Source: Adiantum capillus-veneris (taxonomy: Eukaryota; Streptophyta; Polypodiopsida; Polypodiales; Pteridaceae). From it: 64,000 nucleotides of DNA. The stretch is taken from contig CM043948.1 in assembly GCA_014529385.2 (NCBI GenBank), positions 20,714,451 to 20,778,450 of the forward strand, given 5' to 3'. This document shows positions 1-12,079 of this stretch, in pieces. Within the stretch, counting starts at the first letter, position 1. Every line of letters starts with the position of its first letter. The notes beneath the pieces are model-generated. The model was not told the origin of the DNA. It worked only from the letters and a program-made list of their open reading frames with translations, and made no database searches. Both the position numbers and the translations under genes were made by a program.

Positions 1-223
1 CATACACACTTACAGTAACAATTACAATGATGTAAGAACATGTCGTTGTAGAGAAGAGGTATACAAATGTCAAAGTGGATTTGTATTTTTCCTTGCCATG
101 AGCAAGTTGAGAATGGTTTTTTTTTTTAATTTGCATTTTACGTCGTTATGCTGCCGAAATTTAGAATTTTATATTTGTATTGTCATTGCTAAGAAGATTT
201 TTGGTGTTTGTGGTTAATAGATT

Positions 224-1015
224 ATGGCTCGTACACCATCTAAACGTGGCAGGACAGGTATCTCTCAAAGTAAGTTCAAATACATTAAGCTATTTGTTTT
301 CTTTTCTTTTGTCTCATCATACTCACTAAACTATTTGTGTTCTTATTGTCTTTTGCTTGTAGGAGTAGGATACACATTAAGGTCTGGCACTACAGGGCAT
401 AGGGCCAATGCACGATCTTCCATTGCTTCTTCCAATGTCCATCTAAAGGAGGATATTTTGGGTGATGTGCATGAAGAAGAGGATATATTGAGTTATGTGC
501 ATGAAGAAGAGGTGTTCATAGATATTCATGCTACACAAGGTGAATTGGTGGCTCACAGCGTGTTTGAAGCAACAACAATTGTTGCTAAACCTCCCGATCA
601 TCCAACAGTATTCGGAAAGGATGTTCATGGTCGAATATTGGAGGAGATTGTAGAGGGTTTTATTGTAAAGAGAGGTGGGGAACCTCCTAGAATTCCTCTT
701 TACAGATTGATGGAAAATGAAGCTATTAGAGCAGTGGGTCCAGGCACTGAGGGCTTGGTGAAAAGGTTTGAGATGTCTGGATACAGTGTGCTTGGAGCTC
801 CATTTCTTGTGTCATTTAAGAAGCCAGGCCATGATCAACATTATGTTTCCGACTTAGACAAAGATGAATGGGGGCCTATTTGGCGAGAAATAAGCGATGA
901 TTTTGATAATTCCCTTCCCCTTGAGTGGGAAGACTTAAGGGGAAAAAAATTTATCGTTTGGGATGTTAATCACCGTTTGAAAACTTGGATGCGCTTAATA
1001 AAAACACGTAAGTGA
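224..1015 (+). CDS. Unidentified spliced protein gene (5' exons)
   Basis: I do not recognise this protein. Read without splicing it is an open frame of 263 codons, but 270-362 looks like a 93-bp intron: it starts GTAAGT at 270, ends in a pyrimidine-rich TTGCTTGTAG at 362, and removing it keeps the frame. The proposed exons are 224-269 and 363 onward. A second donor-like GTAAGT lies at 1008, just before the stop, so the gene may continue into an exon I could not place. The hydrophobic stretch that looks like a membrane segment near residues 22-46 is the translated intron. The N-terminus is basic (MARTPSKRGR). An acidic part holds two near-identical 10-codon units ending in VHEE at about 448-507. 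The C-terminal part is rich in Trp and charged residues (KDEWGPIWREI). It could be a host gene or a transposon accessory gene. Confidence 0.5.
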   Translation: MARTPSKRGRTGISQSKFKYIKLFVFFSFVSSYSLNYLCSYCLLLVGVGYTLRSGTTGHRANARSSIASSNVHLKEDILGDVHEEEDILSYVHEEEVFIDIHATQGELVAHSVFEATTIVAKPPDHPTVFGKDVHGRILEEIVEGFIVKRGGEPPRIPLYRLMENEAIRAVGPGTEGLVKRFEMSGYSVLGAPFLVSFKKPGHDQHYVSDLDKDEWGPIWREISDDFDNSLPLEWEDLRGKKFIVWDVNHRLKTWMRLIKTRK

Positions 1016-1653
1016 TTTCTTTTTTGTTTAATGTAAAGTTGACTTGTATGTACAAGTTGCATGAGCGTATAAGTTAGGGGCAGGCCCCAAATAATTTATC
1101 TCTCAAGCTTAAAAATAAGGGAGGGGGTATCATATTTATGGGGGGGGGGGGGGGGGGGGACCTGACCCAAGTTGATTACTTGTAACGATTGGTCACCACT
1201 GTAAAATAGTAACTCGGATAAATTTTGGAAAAGTGTTTTTATCAGGCCACACATCAAATTTTGCATCAATCCGGTCATAGATAAGGGCTGATTTGGAGCA
1301 GTTCAAGCATGGGTCAGAATTGGATGAGTAGCCAGAGTGCAGACTGATTGGGCACATAGTTTGAAATTCAAACTAAGACACATTGAGGGTACATCTAGTT
1401 ATCAACAGAAGTGGTTCCTTAGTACGTTTCTAGTGACCATGCTACACTCTTTGACTAGTTTTACTCAGTTAGATAATGTGAGACATAAATTTTATATGTA
1501 AAATAGGGGTATGATAGTTTTCTTCATTGATTGTCGTATAAACATAGAAAGGGGGGTCATATTCCCTAAAATGATTTGTATATAGGGGTTTTATCAAATT
1601 TGTCCACTTGCAGGTGGCGTCCCGTTTTGTATATAGAGTGAATCCCCCGGGCT
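1016..1653. other. Non-coding stretch with a G homopolymer
   Basis: No supported gene. It contains a run of G at about 1141-1159 after a G-rich lead-in, and otherwise AT-rich sequence with no long open frame on either strand. The 5' end of the L1 element probably lies near its right edge but no boundary is visible. Confidence 0.5.
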
Positions 1654-2550
1654 TTGGGACAACATCAAGATGCTTGCCAAAGTCATTTCGGAACCCTACT
1701 CTTTGTTCTTAACAAGAGAGGTCTAATAAGGACCTCCAATTGGGTGTGTATATATTGGAACATGTCTAAATCTCCACCTAAGAGGATGGTGATCAATGTG
1801 GGGGATGGACTCATAAAACTCCCTCTCAACTTTAGGACCTACTTCATGGCTTGCTTCAAATGTAACAAATTTGGGCACTTTGCCAAGGACTATCCCATGA
1901 AGGCTAAAGGAAGTAGTGATCCTAAAGTGCAAAATTCCAATCTAGGGGACCGCAATCAAGTTCTTGTTAGGGAAGTAGTTGTGGAAGAGAGTGAGAATCA
2001 GACAAAGAAAAATGAAGAGACAAAAACATGGGAGGAAAAAGAGGCCATGATTTGCGATAAAGAAGATACAAAAATGAAGGAGAAGTCGATGAAGAAGCAA
2101 AGTATCACACCGCAAATCATTGAGTGTCCAAGGAATGAAAATATTTTTGTCTTGATTTTTGTTGCACCTAAACTTCAGACAGTTACTACGTCGGTTGTGC
2201 AAGTTTCAGAGTTGAAGAGGGTCAAGAGGGTGAAGGTAGTGGCAAGAGTCTCCATGACACTGGAAGCTACTGGTGCCTTAAAAGGGAAAGGCACCTCTCC
2301 ACCCCCCGCCCCATTGAAAGGAGGTACCTCTACCATCCCTATCTGCAACCCCATTGAATTGCTATTGGAAAAAAAAACCCTAGACTCTAAAGAGCCACTG
2401 CATTCTCCTAGGTCCGATACTATGGTGAATGGACAACATCAAATGTTGAGGAATTTGTTCCCTTTTCCCAATGATGGATACTCTCATTATCCATTCTTGC
2501 AACGTGAAGGGATTGAAGACCCAAAACAAGAGTGCCCTCTTCTGGGATGA
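1654..2550 (+). pseudogene. L1 ORF1 remnant with CCHC zinc knuckle
   Basis: The frame is open but its start is arbitrary. At about residues 67-81 it reads FKCNKFGHFAKDYP, a CX2CX4HX4C zinc knuckle in which the last Cys has become Tyr. Downstream is a long Lys/Glu-rich region and then a Pro-rich region. Plant L1 ORF1 proteins usually carry such a knuckle for RNA binding, and the ORF2 remnant follows directly. The altered fourth ligand and missing N-terminal domain suggest it is not functional. Confidence 0.65.
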
Positions 2551-5500
2551 AAATAAGAAGGAGAAAGCAATCAATTGTTGGGCCATCCAAGAGCACCACC
2601 TAGATGATCATAGCAAGACAAAGCAGGCTTTAGGAAAAAAAACTCGTATTCTATTGAGAAGGATGTGAAGGAATCATTGGTATTCTACTTATTCTAGATA
2701 GAGAATCGAAGCCAAAGATGGTTCTCAACCACCTCTTTATCAGAGTCCTTGGAGTTAGAATCAAGTGGAAAGATCAACCCCTTACCATAGTGAATGTGTA
2801 TAGCCCTTGCAATACAAAGGATAGAGATAAATTGTGGATGCATCTCACGGATACTCCTAGAGAAGCGGAGTGGATTATGGTTGGGGATTTCAATTTGGTG
2901 GAGAAGAGAAAGGATAGAGCAGGTTCCACCAGTATGCTGGCTAGCACTAAAAAATAAAAATGGATGACCTTGTGTGAGAAGTGGGCTATGGTTGATTTGA
3001 GGGAGGTGGACACTTAGAACATCATGCCTGGGTTCACCTACACAAGTCTCCATTATGCCCGCACTGCCTCTCGGCTTGACAGATGTTATTGATCTTACCA
3101 GTCTGACTGGATCCCGTTGATGATAGAGATGAATGTGATCTCAACAAAAATCCTATCAGATCACATGCCCTTACACATTGAACTCAAGAAAGCTAAAGGG
3201 GAGGAGCAGACCCCGAAAGGGGTGAAAAATATTCTTATAACAGGGGCACACCTGTTCAAAGATCGTCTTTGGGGAAGCCTCACCAAGAAGGCATTGGGTA
3301 ATCTCAAGAAAGATGTGGATTTCATTAAACCTAATTCTTGGGATCTATTTGCTTGAAGCATTCAAAAAGTGATTAAAAGCTCAGGCCCTTGGATTAAAAA
3401 AGCAAGTGAGGTGCACCTCAAGCATCTCATAGTGGAGGTGGCTTGGCTAGCCTCAAGAAAGGCTGCTAGGCTAGTTACCGAGGATGAGCACAAGTGGTGG
3501 CTTGAAGCTAAATCTAGCCTAGATAATGAACAACTTGAGGAAATCAAGAAGGCGTGATTGCTCTCCAAAGAGACCTTCCTACAATTGAAAGCCTTTAATC
3601 AAGAAAAAAAATTGGGCTTTGAAAGTCAAGAAGATCTGGGGCCGCATCCACTCGCTCTATGATGAGAATGGGAATGTAGTGCAGAAGCAAGATGAGATGG
3701 CTGGTCTAATGTTGAACTATCAAAGCCAGATTATTAAGAACCGGTCCCAGGAAGTGGATGAAGCCATAGCGACTTTGCCTGCGAGTATTGAGAAGAAGGT
3801 TCCCCAATCAGAAGCCAACCACCTAGAAATGGAATTCTTTGAAGACGAATATTCACTAGCATTACAAGCTCTTGGCAAGGAGAAGTCCCCCGGTTGGGAT
3901 CGGCTGATGGCTGAATTCGTTAGACAATTCTAGGATGATCTCAAAGTCCCAGTTGTGCGGTTGGCTGACCAAACCATTATCAAAGGGTCGCTAGATACAA
4001 GTGTGAAGAGAGGGCTTTTAAAACCCATCCCCAAGCACATGTGGTACTCTCAACTAAAGCATTGGTTTCCTATTACTATGATGTCAGTAGCTTACAAAAG
4101 TTTTGCCAAGGCAGTCGCCCTCAGACTAGCCCTCCTATTAAATAGGATCATCTCTCCCCATTAGCATGGGTTCATTAAAGGAAGATCGATTTATGACAAC
4201 ATCTTGGCAACAATGGTGGGCATCGAATATGTAACCTCCACCAAGAAAGATTGAAATTTGATATAGTTTGACCTTGACAAGGCTTATGATAGAATAACAT
4301 GGTCATATAAGCTCTGGGCTTTGGGCCTTGCCTATGCCGCCTCATTTACACTCTCGGCACCAGTAGCCAATCAGAGCTCATGTCTAATGACGGAATTGTG
4401 GGCTTCTTCGAGGTAAAATGGTCTATTAAACAGGATGCCCCCTAGCCCCCTTGTTTTATGCCATTGGATTGCATCCTCTCATCATGATGCTTGAAGCTAG
4501 TGTTGCGTGAGTGGAGATACAACGCTTGACATTACCGGGCAGTGAATAGCTCCTAACAAAATTTTTCATAGATGACTCGTTCCTATTCTTGAAGGCATGT
4601 CCCCAGGTTGTAAGGAAAGCTCTAGAGATTGTGCAAATGTTTGCCATGGCCTCGGGTTCCAAGTGTAATATAGAGAAGTCGAGGCTGATCTTCCTGTCAA
4701 AAAACAACTTCTTTGACCCTTCTGATTGGACATGGGAGATTGTCTCAAAAGGGATTATATTTAAGAACCTAGGAGACCCCTTGGGGGTGGATATAACTCA
4801 CAAACAAAGATTTCATTGGGTCCTTGAAAAAGTTGAAACAAAAATGAGAAGGTGGGAGTATGCTCTTCTCCCATTCCTAAGTCGGATAAAAGTGATAAAT
4901 TCACCAGCCCACTTCTTAAGATGGCTAAGTGTCATTGGAAAGAATTCTTAAAGTGAATAAAAATATTTTATGTAAAAACAACACAAAAATCTCCAACCAT
5001 GGCAGTGGGCCAAATGGGAGCCAATCGCTCATTCGTCGCGTGACCAATGGACCAAGGAGGTATGGGAATTCTTAACCCAATTGCCCATGTCGAGGCCTTG
5101 TGCACCAAATTTATGATCTCCTAGGCTAAATAGGACCAAACTTGGGCTATCATGACCAAGGATATGTTAGATGTAGCTAAACTTGGTTTGAAAGGTGGGA
5201 AGTGGAAAGGGGTAGAGTTTCACCATAAACTTTTAGCCCTGACGTGGCCTAGCCTTAGTCTAGGTGGCATCTCAGGGGAACTGGTGAGGAAGTGCAAAAG
5301 AGCAGTTGGGGTATTAGAGTGGGGGGAAGAAACAAAGTACTTCAAGAACTCCATCTTGCATTGGTTCCCTAGCTTGCTAAAGTTTTAGAACCACCACAAA
5401 TCCCCTATTGGGTAGAAACTGCCAAGAAATCGAATAATAAGGGTCTGAGTTGGCTTGTTCACTTTTGGGATGATAAATAAAAGCTGAAAAACCATTGACT

Positions 5501-6192
5501 TGTTGGCAACCCAGTATTAAATAGCTATGAGATATTTCTAGTCAATAGAGTGACAAAATAGTTGGATAAGGTTACAATCCCAATTTGTGAATCCGGGTAT
5601 GAGTGGAATGCTTGGAGATGGCCCTAAAGTAGCCTTTTCTAGGAACCCCATTCTAAAGGCATCTATCATGCATTAATGCACGAGAATAAGTGGTCTAGCC
5701 CCCTCAACAAAATATAGAAGAGAAAATGTCTAGAAGAATGGTGGGAGGAAGTCATGTAGAACATTTGGAAGTCAAAGTGGCCACATTTTATGAAGATATT
5801 TTTGTGGAAGGTGATGTGAGGTGCTCTATTGAGGGCATAAAGATCCAAGAAAGAAGAATTGGGTGCGATCGTTGCTTGGGATGCAGGATAGATACCCACA
5901 TTTTGCTAGCCAATCAAAGGCCTGACATGAAAAATATGCAAGTGGATCCAAAGGACATGGCATATCAGGTTCTTCAAGACTAATATTGTTCCTTAGTGGC
6001 AAGAAGATGGGAATCCATGATCTTCTTATGTGCACTCAAATTGTCGGGTACTTCTTCTTTCACCATAAATGGCAGGTGAGGAACCGCCGTGTGTTTGAGG
6101 GAGACCTTGATGTAGCAAGCTTCTCAGAGACTATACAAGAAATCAAAATGATGATCTATAAACTCGGAAGCAAGCAAGACTCAAGAGACTAG
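2471..6192 (+). pseudogene. L1 ORF2 remnant (endonuclease, reverse transcriptase, zf-RVT)
   Basis: Fragments in shifting frames align in order with plant L1 ORF2. The endonuclease start reads CNVKGL with QEHH nearby (from 2471). EWIMVGDFNLV (about 2865-2900) matches the GDFN motif, and LSDHMPL (about 3150) the SDH motif. Reverse transcriptase pieces follow: KEKSPGWDR (about 3880), HGFIKGRSIYDN (about 4165), and FDLDKAYDR (about 4266), with stop codons between them. The C-terminal piece at 5726-5983 resembles the zinc-binding region that closes plant L1 ORF2. The protein would make target-primed cDNA. More than ten stops or shifts make it a pseudogene. Confidence 0.75.
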
Positions 6193-6466
6193 TCTAGGAC
6201 TACCTATGCCATGTTGTCAACCTGAGAGAATTAAAATCCTAGAACTATACGTTCACCGGTTATGATTAGCATCGGTGAATGGCGGTAGATATCCATTTTG
6301 TAATATTCAACACCTCAAGGCTTGGCCTAAGCTTGAGGCTATTCTGTAAATTTTATGCTATGCTTAATACAATCCACTCACAAATTGCGAGTTTTGCAAC
6401 AAAAAAAAGGAGCTTTGTTCCTACTATAACCAAGAGAAACAAGTGATAAAATCACGATGCCTGACT

Positions 6467-6787
6467 TGTAAAGTGTGAGTTTTGTCCTAAGGTGTGAGTC
6501 AAGGAGAGGAGAGTGGATTTATCCCACATACTGTGGGGCAAGGCTGTAGAGCTACTTAAAGCTCATTTCTTGAATGAATAAACAACAACTTCATTTTTGC
6601 ACTACATGCTTGTCTATGGTGAGCTTGTGCTAAGCTAAGACAATACTCAAATTTGTGTTTATGAGTCCAAGCTAATTCTATCTTGGAACCTAATTCACTT
6701 GAGTGATAACTTTGCTTACACACACTCACACACTTGCACCATGTTTCTCTTTCATCCACCATAGCTAGCACGATCCAATTCCTAACA
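6467..6787 (+). repeat. 5' LTR of compact element
   Basis: 321 bp, TG...CA ends. By eye about seven substitutions separate it from the repeat at 8870-9190, or about 2 percent. Confidence 0.9.
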
Positions 6788-6789
6788 TT

Positions 6790-6801
6790 TGGTATCAGAG
6801 C
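6790..6801 (+). other. Primer-binding site (initiator tRNA-Met type)
   Basis: TGGTATCAGAGC begins two bases after the 5' LTR. This is the standard plant LTR-retrotransposon site complementary to the 3' end of initiator tRNA-Met. Confidence 0.9.
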
Positions 6802-7241
6802 CATGGTGTGCTAGCTAGGATTGTTGTTATGCATTTGTGTGTTTGTACAATTAGCATTCATTGATCATCATTAGATAGATCCATTAGGCTTGCTCTTTTA
6901 TTGCATAATGCATACCTAATTAGTATTCCATTGGCTAGCATGAGCATGTTCTTGAGCTAAAGACTCTTGAGCCACTACTCACTAGCTAATTGGAAGATTA
7001 ATTAGCATAAGATTTCATTAATTTGCCATTAGAAACTTTCATTTTGCATTCAAAATCTGCTCCTCGTTTTGGAAAAATTGGCATTCACCATTGGTATGTG
7101 TGCGTAGCTCCATTCAACTACTTTCCGTCAAGCCCACCCATGCTAAAATCGCATTTAATTTGCCTATTCTAAAGCTTGCTTGATTTTGGTCTCATACACA
7201 CCCTCAATCTCTAGAATTTTCTACAGAACAAAGCCACAGAG

Positions 7242-7363
<122 letters not shown>

Positions 7364-7528
7364 CCTAAAAGAGCATTCAATGGTCACCACCCTTTGTGGA
7401 AAAACAAGACTCAAATAGCTTTGCACGTGGTGGGAACACCTTGCTCTTAGGGGCCATTGACTTTTTAAAGGCAAAGGGCCACCCCAAATTGGGCACCCAC
7501 GGAGGACTCCACCAGGCGCTAGGCTCTT

Positions 7529-8185
7529 TTGAATCCAGTTTTCGGGTCCGACCGACCCCAGCCACCGGCCGGCCGTCGCAGGGCAGTAAAACCGCCGTTC
7601 GACCGGCTCCCCCCCCTTGCCTGCCTGGTCGACCATAGTCGCATACCATCGCCGTCCGGCCACGCCCAGTTTCCCGCGCACTCAACTACCTTTAAAAGAA
7701 ATTTTGGGTCCGCCCCTACGGGGCCCCCCTTCCCGCGACTGCCTGTTGTGTTGTCGCCTTATGCCAAGCCCTCCAAAGCCGCATATTCTCTACGTGGGAA
7801 GTCCTGCCTTACTGCATCCGGGCCTCAAGAGCTCCCCCATTCCCACGGCCCACTCAAGACCTCTTCCCGTGGCACTCCGACCCGCAGCCAGGTATTTCAT
7901 AGGGCATGCTCCCACTCTGTTGCAACGAGGAAAAGTAAATCAACACAAAATACAAGAAGCTTCGAGGACATAAAGAAAAGATTCAACAAGGGATTTCAAG
8001 AGCGGCCATCAAACAAGCAAAGGGCTGCCAAAGGGGCCATTCTCACCAACCGCGGCATTACCAAGCTTCAAGGAGTTCTTTCGAGCATCAAAAACAAAGA
8101 ATCATTTCCCCTATCTGTAAAGAGGGGCTTCACTGACAATGAAGAGGAGCTTCACATTGAAGGGAAAATCCAAAGTACACATTAA
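7529..8185 (+). CDS. Uncharacterised open frame inside the compact LTR element
   Basis: A 218-codon open frame, Pro/Arg-rich in the first half and Lys/Arg-rich in the second. I see no gag, zinc knuckle or pol motif. Its first 400 bases are much more GC-rich than the LTRs or flanks, which suggests captured sequence. Long frames arise easily in GC-rich DNA, so it may not be translated. If it is, the basic composition would suit nucleic-acid binding, but that is speculation. Confidence 0.3.
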   Translation: MNPVFGSDRPQPPAGRRRAVKPPFDRLPPLACLVDHSRIPSPSGHAQFPAHSTTFKRNFGSAPTGPPFPRLPVVLSPYAKPSKAAYSLRGKSCLTASGPQELPHSHGPLKTSSRGTPTRSQVFHRACSHSVATRKSKSTQNTRSFEDIKKRFNKGFQERPSNKQRAAKGAILTNRGITKLQGVLSSIKNKESFPLSVKRGFTDNEEELHIEGKIQSTH

Positions 8186-8222
8186 TCTTGCAGCCAAGCA
8201 CAACACTTTCTTGCAATTTATG

Positions 8223-8300
8223 TAATTATATTTGTCTACATGGATGACATTATGTGCTTTTGTGATGGGATAGACATTGGCATTGGAGAGTCTCCAAATC
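8223..8300 (+). pseudogene. Possible copia reverse transcriptase scrap
   Basis: Read in one frame this gives IFVYMDDIMCF, resembling the Y-x-D-D catalytic core of copia reverse transcriptase (usually YVDD). It is too short for certainty, but copia parentage fits the iMet primer site and the purine tract of the enclosing element. Confidence 0.35.
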
Positions 8301-8699
8301 ACTAAAATCTCTCCATGTGTGAAGAATTTGTGACAAATTGTATGAGAAACACCGCATGCTTGGGCTCTCGGAGTATGACCAAAATGGAAGAGAGCATTAA
8401 TTTTTGCATAAACCTTTTCATAGGATATTTTAGCATATTCTTGCATGTCATTATGACGCATGGAATAGAGCCTGGTTGTACCACAAAAAGGGGGACATAA
8501 GTGCTCGTTCGAGGGGAGGATACGAAGTCAGACCATGAAGCAGTTGAAAGCAACAATAGAAGCAACGAAGGCAAGAGACCTGACAGAGGATCAACTCACA
8601 TAGTAGAAGACAAAAAGCGAAGATGAGAGCAGCGTTGTCTTTTATGAAGACCCATTTTGAAGATGCACACTCTCTACTTGTAGGGGAGGACTTTTTTTT

Positions 8700-8826
8700 G
8701 TGTGGATACCAGCTTATCATCCTGTGTGGACATCACCATCCTTTGTGGATCTTTCTTGTGTGGATTTTACCATCCTGTGTGGATATCACCATCCTATGTG
8801 GATTTTGTTAGCGTGTGTGGATCATG
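8700..8826 (+). repeat. Degenerate minisatellite before the 3' LTR
   Basis: About six imperfect repeats of a CATCCTGTGTGGAT-like core with variable spacers, just upstream of the polypurine tract. Confidence 0.7.
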
Positions 8827-8857
8827 CATCTTCAGTATCTTGTCTTAGTCCAAACCT

Positions 8858-8869
8858 CAAGGAGAGGAT
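8858..8869 (+). other. Polypurine tract of compact element
   Basis: AAGGAGAGGAT lies directly before the TGTAAAG start of the 3' LTR, where plus-strand priming would begin. Confidence 0.75.
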
Positions 8870-9190
8870 TGTAAAGTGTGAGCTTTGTCCTAAGGTGTGA
8901 GTCAAGGAGAGGAGAGTGGATTTATCCCACATACTGTGGAGCAAGGCTGTAGAGCTACTTAAAGCTCATTTCTTGAATGAATAAACAACAACTTCATTTT
9001 TGCACTACATGCTTGTTTATGGTGAGCTTGTGCTAAGCTAAGACAATACTCAACATTGTGTTTATGAGTCCAAGCTAATTCTATCTTGGAACCTAATTCA
9101 CTTGAGTGATAACCTTACTTACACACACTCACACACTTGCACCATGTTTCTCTTTCATCCACCATAGCTAGCACGATCCAATTCCTAACA
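8870..9190 (+). repeat. 3' LTR of compact element
   Basis: 321 bp, the same length and ends as the LTR at 6467-6787. TGCCT follows and nearly matches the TGACT preceding the 5' LTR. Confidence 0.9.
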
Positions 9191-9479
9191 TGCCTTCTAG
9201 ATTAGAGCAGCAGTAGAAAAGAGCAATTTTAACGAGCGTAAAGGAAAACTCGCTCGGCGATAGGAAAAACTCATCAAACTCATCTGCTTGCGACACATGG
9301 CCTAGGGAGGGACCAAAATTCCTCCCTGCTTTATATAGTGTTTAGATATTAAGTAGCCATCCAACTAATTTTGTCTTTCTCTTTATTGTGATCAGCATGC
9401 ATTAAGCATTAAAAGTGAACATGCCCACAAATTGACGACATCAATATGGACACATTCCACTTTATCCACAAACAATGTG

Positions 9480-9615
<136 letters not shown>

Positions 9616-10562
9616 AAATTCATTTCAACTTGAACATAGATTTGGAATGCATAGCTTCCATGGCACATACATTTTGATATGATTAGTTTATCAGCACAGA
9701 ATGTTAAGTCATTTTCATACTCTTATTTCTCCGTAAAAATATTTGAATGCTTAATCAAGAAATAACCAATTAGCATGTAAAGAATCTATCTATTTGATAA
9801 TCTAGAACATTCTTATTGATTGTTAAAATCACATGCCAAATTGGCAGCTCATGCTTGGCGGCTAGTAAGCATGGTTGTCATCCAAGAGACACAATATCTT
9901 ACAATATGAGATACCAACAAGGAATTAAAAATGCCAATTCAAAGGACCCCATGCATTCTTGCCAAAAATATAGTGTTTAATGTCACAAATAATTAGCACA
10001 ATACATCGTTTTGTAGTTTTCAAATAGTGGAGATCAAAGGAATTAAGATACTGGAGACCACTAAAAGTTCATTCTATGGTATTCATAGTTATTGCATGCC
10101 GATGCCAGTGTGTGCCTACTTCCGACAAGCAGGATAGAGAGATCAAGTTAGAGAGTAGGAGCAGAAGTGATGGGAGGATTGGGTAGGGAAGAGAAGCAAC
10201 GACGATGGGAGGCGGCAACTTATGTAACTCTCAGCTGGAAAGGTTGATATTATTTAGAAAAGTTTCCACTAATTTGAGCTACAAAACCCTCAGTAAAGAG
10301 GTAACATACTCACATAATTAGGTTCACTTGATTATCACCGTCTAGAGAGGACAATTGCACAGGTTCACTGTGAATGCATGTTTGGAGAGTTGGGTTATTG
10401 CATACATGCCAAGAAGTGGAAGCAGGCTGCACTCATGCTCCCAGCAAGGCAATGCTGGGAGGGTTGAGGATTCAGGGCATGCATTTGGCCGCCTTGCCTA
10501 CCAACTTACTCACTATCGAAAGCCTCTTCTACCTTGAAAGTGTCCAGCTACCACTACATTCA
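9616..10562. other. Intergenic stretch, nothing recognised
   Basis: AT-rich sequence with no supported open frame, RNA gene or repeat boundary on either strand. Confidence 0.5.
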
Positions 10563-10564
10563 CC

Positions 10565-10678
<114 letters not shown>

Positions 10679-11118
10679 TTTCCCTTACAACCCACAATAT
10701 CAACGTAGGGAGAGGGAGAGGCTTTTGGTGTTACTTCAAAACATTTAGGGCGCCGTAGGGGAAGTCCGAAGGAGGAAGTCTAGGCTGGGTCGCGAGTTTG
10801 CAACTCGGATTGTGGGGATTGGCCGCTTGGGATGGAGCACGAAGCCATCCTCTGATTACAACAACTCTTTCTCCATGCTCTTGGATTGCGAGCTGTCACA
10901 ACCTACAATTCTCTCGCCCATAAAGCAAGGGTTTGTTGCAACTCACTCGAGGTGAGCCCAATTTGTTGGAGGAGTTGCTTAGCTTCTAGCTGCTCATGAG
11001 CATAGATGATCAATGGGAGATCAAAGCTCACGGTTGCAACATGATGATCGTCCGGACCAAACGCACGGGAATCATGCTGCTGATTGAAGGGGTCCCCTCT
11101 CACCTTCTCCTTGAACAC

Positions 11119-11515
<397 letters not shown>

Positions 11516-11518
<3 letters not shown>

Positions 11519-12079
11519 CTTCCAAGCTCGACACACGAGATTTTTTGAAAAGAGTGCATGCATGCTTATAAATCATTCCCTTTACTCGGAGAATCTCTCT
11601 CGGGATAGTTTCCTATGACGTTAAAACTCTCTTTCTCTTCTTCTTCTTTTCTCTCTCTCTACTATATCTACACTAATAGCAGAATATCTAATTTTGGATG
11701 GACAAATAAAAATAAAACTTCTATTTTTCATTAGCAAAAAGAGAAACCTTCACTAAGGCCTACCCCTTTTGGGTAGGCCAAAAAAAGATGATTTATATGG
11801 CCCAACTTAAATTCTTTTTCAGAATATATGTATACATGGAAACAACGTTCCATCACACGTATTTCACTTTCAACTTTGTCCTCTTATTGCCCTTGGACTT
11901 AAGCAAGAGGTGAATTACACTACAAAAATATGTCGGCTTCATCTACAAGCTTCTGGGAGTTACAAAGTTAATTATATTTTTCATTTTTGGTATGTGACCT
12001 TGACAACTTTCTATTGCAATCAGAAGAACAAGCTTTACAAAGTTATTGTATTCTCAAAGTTCTTTAACTCGATCATTTG
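11516..12079. other. Intergenic stretch, nothing recognised
   Basis: AT-rich DNA without a supported gene. The L1 fragment begins at its right edge. Confidence 0.5.

Larger units (their letters stand above)
1654..6408 (+). mobile_element. Decayed L1-type LINE (non-LTR retrotransposon)
   Basis: Plant L1 layout in order: an ORF1 remnant with a zinc knuckle, an endonuclease-like segment, reverse transcriptase, a C-terminal zf-RVT-like segment, a 3' UTR, and an A-rich tail at 6399-6408. Many stops and frameshifts break it, so it is not active. The left end is uncertain; I place it at the start of the ORF1-like frame. A reverse-complement copy of its 3' end occurs at about 12080-12830, which supports the 3' boundary and shows this is a repeated family. 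Confidence 0.8.

Noticed and set aside
10903-11100. About 65 open minus-strand codons between microsatellites
   Set aside because: Looks somewhat protein-like, but no recognised domain, splice context or neighbouring exon supports it.
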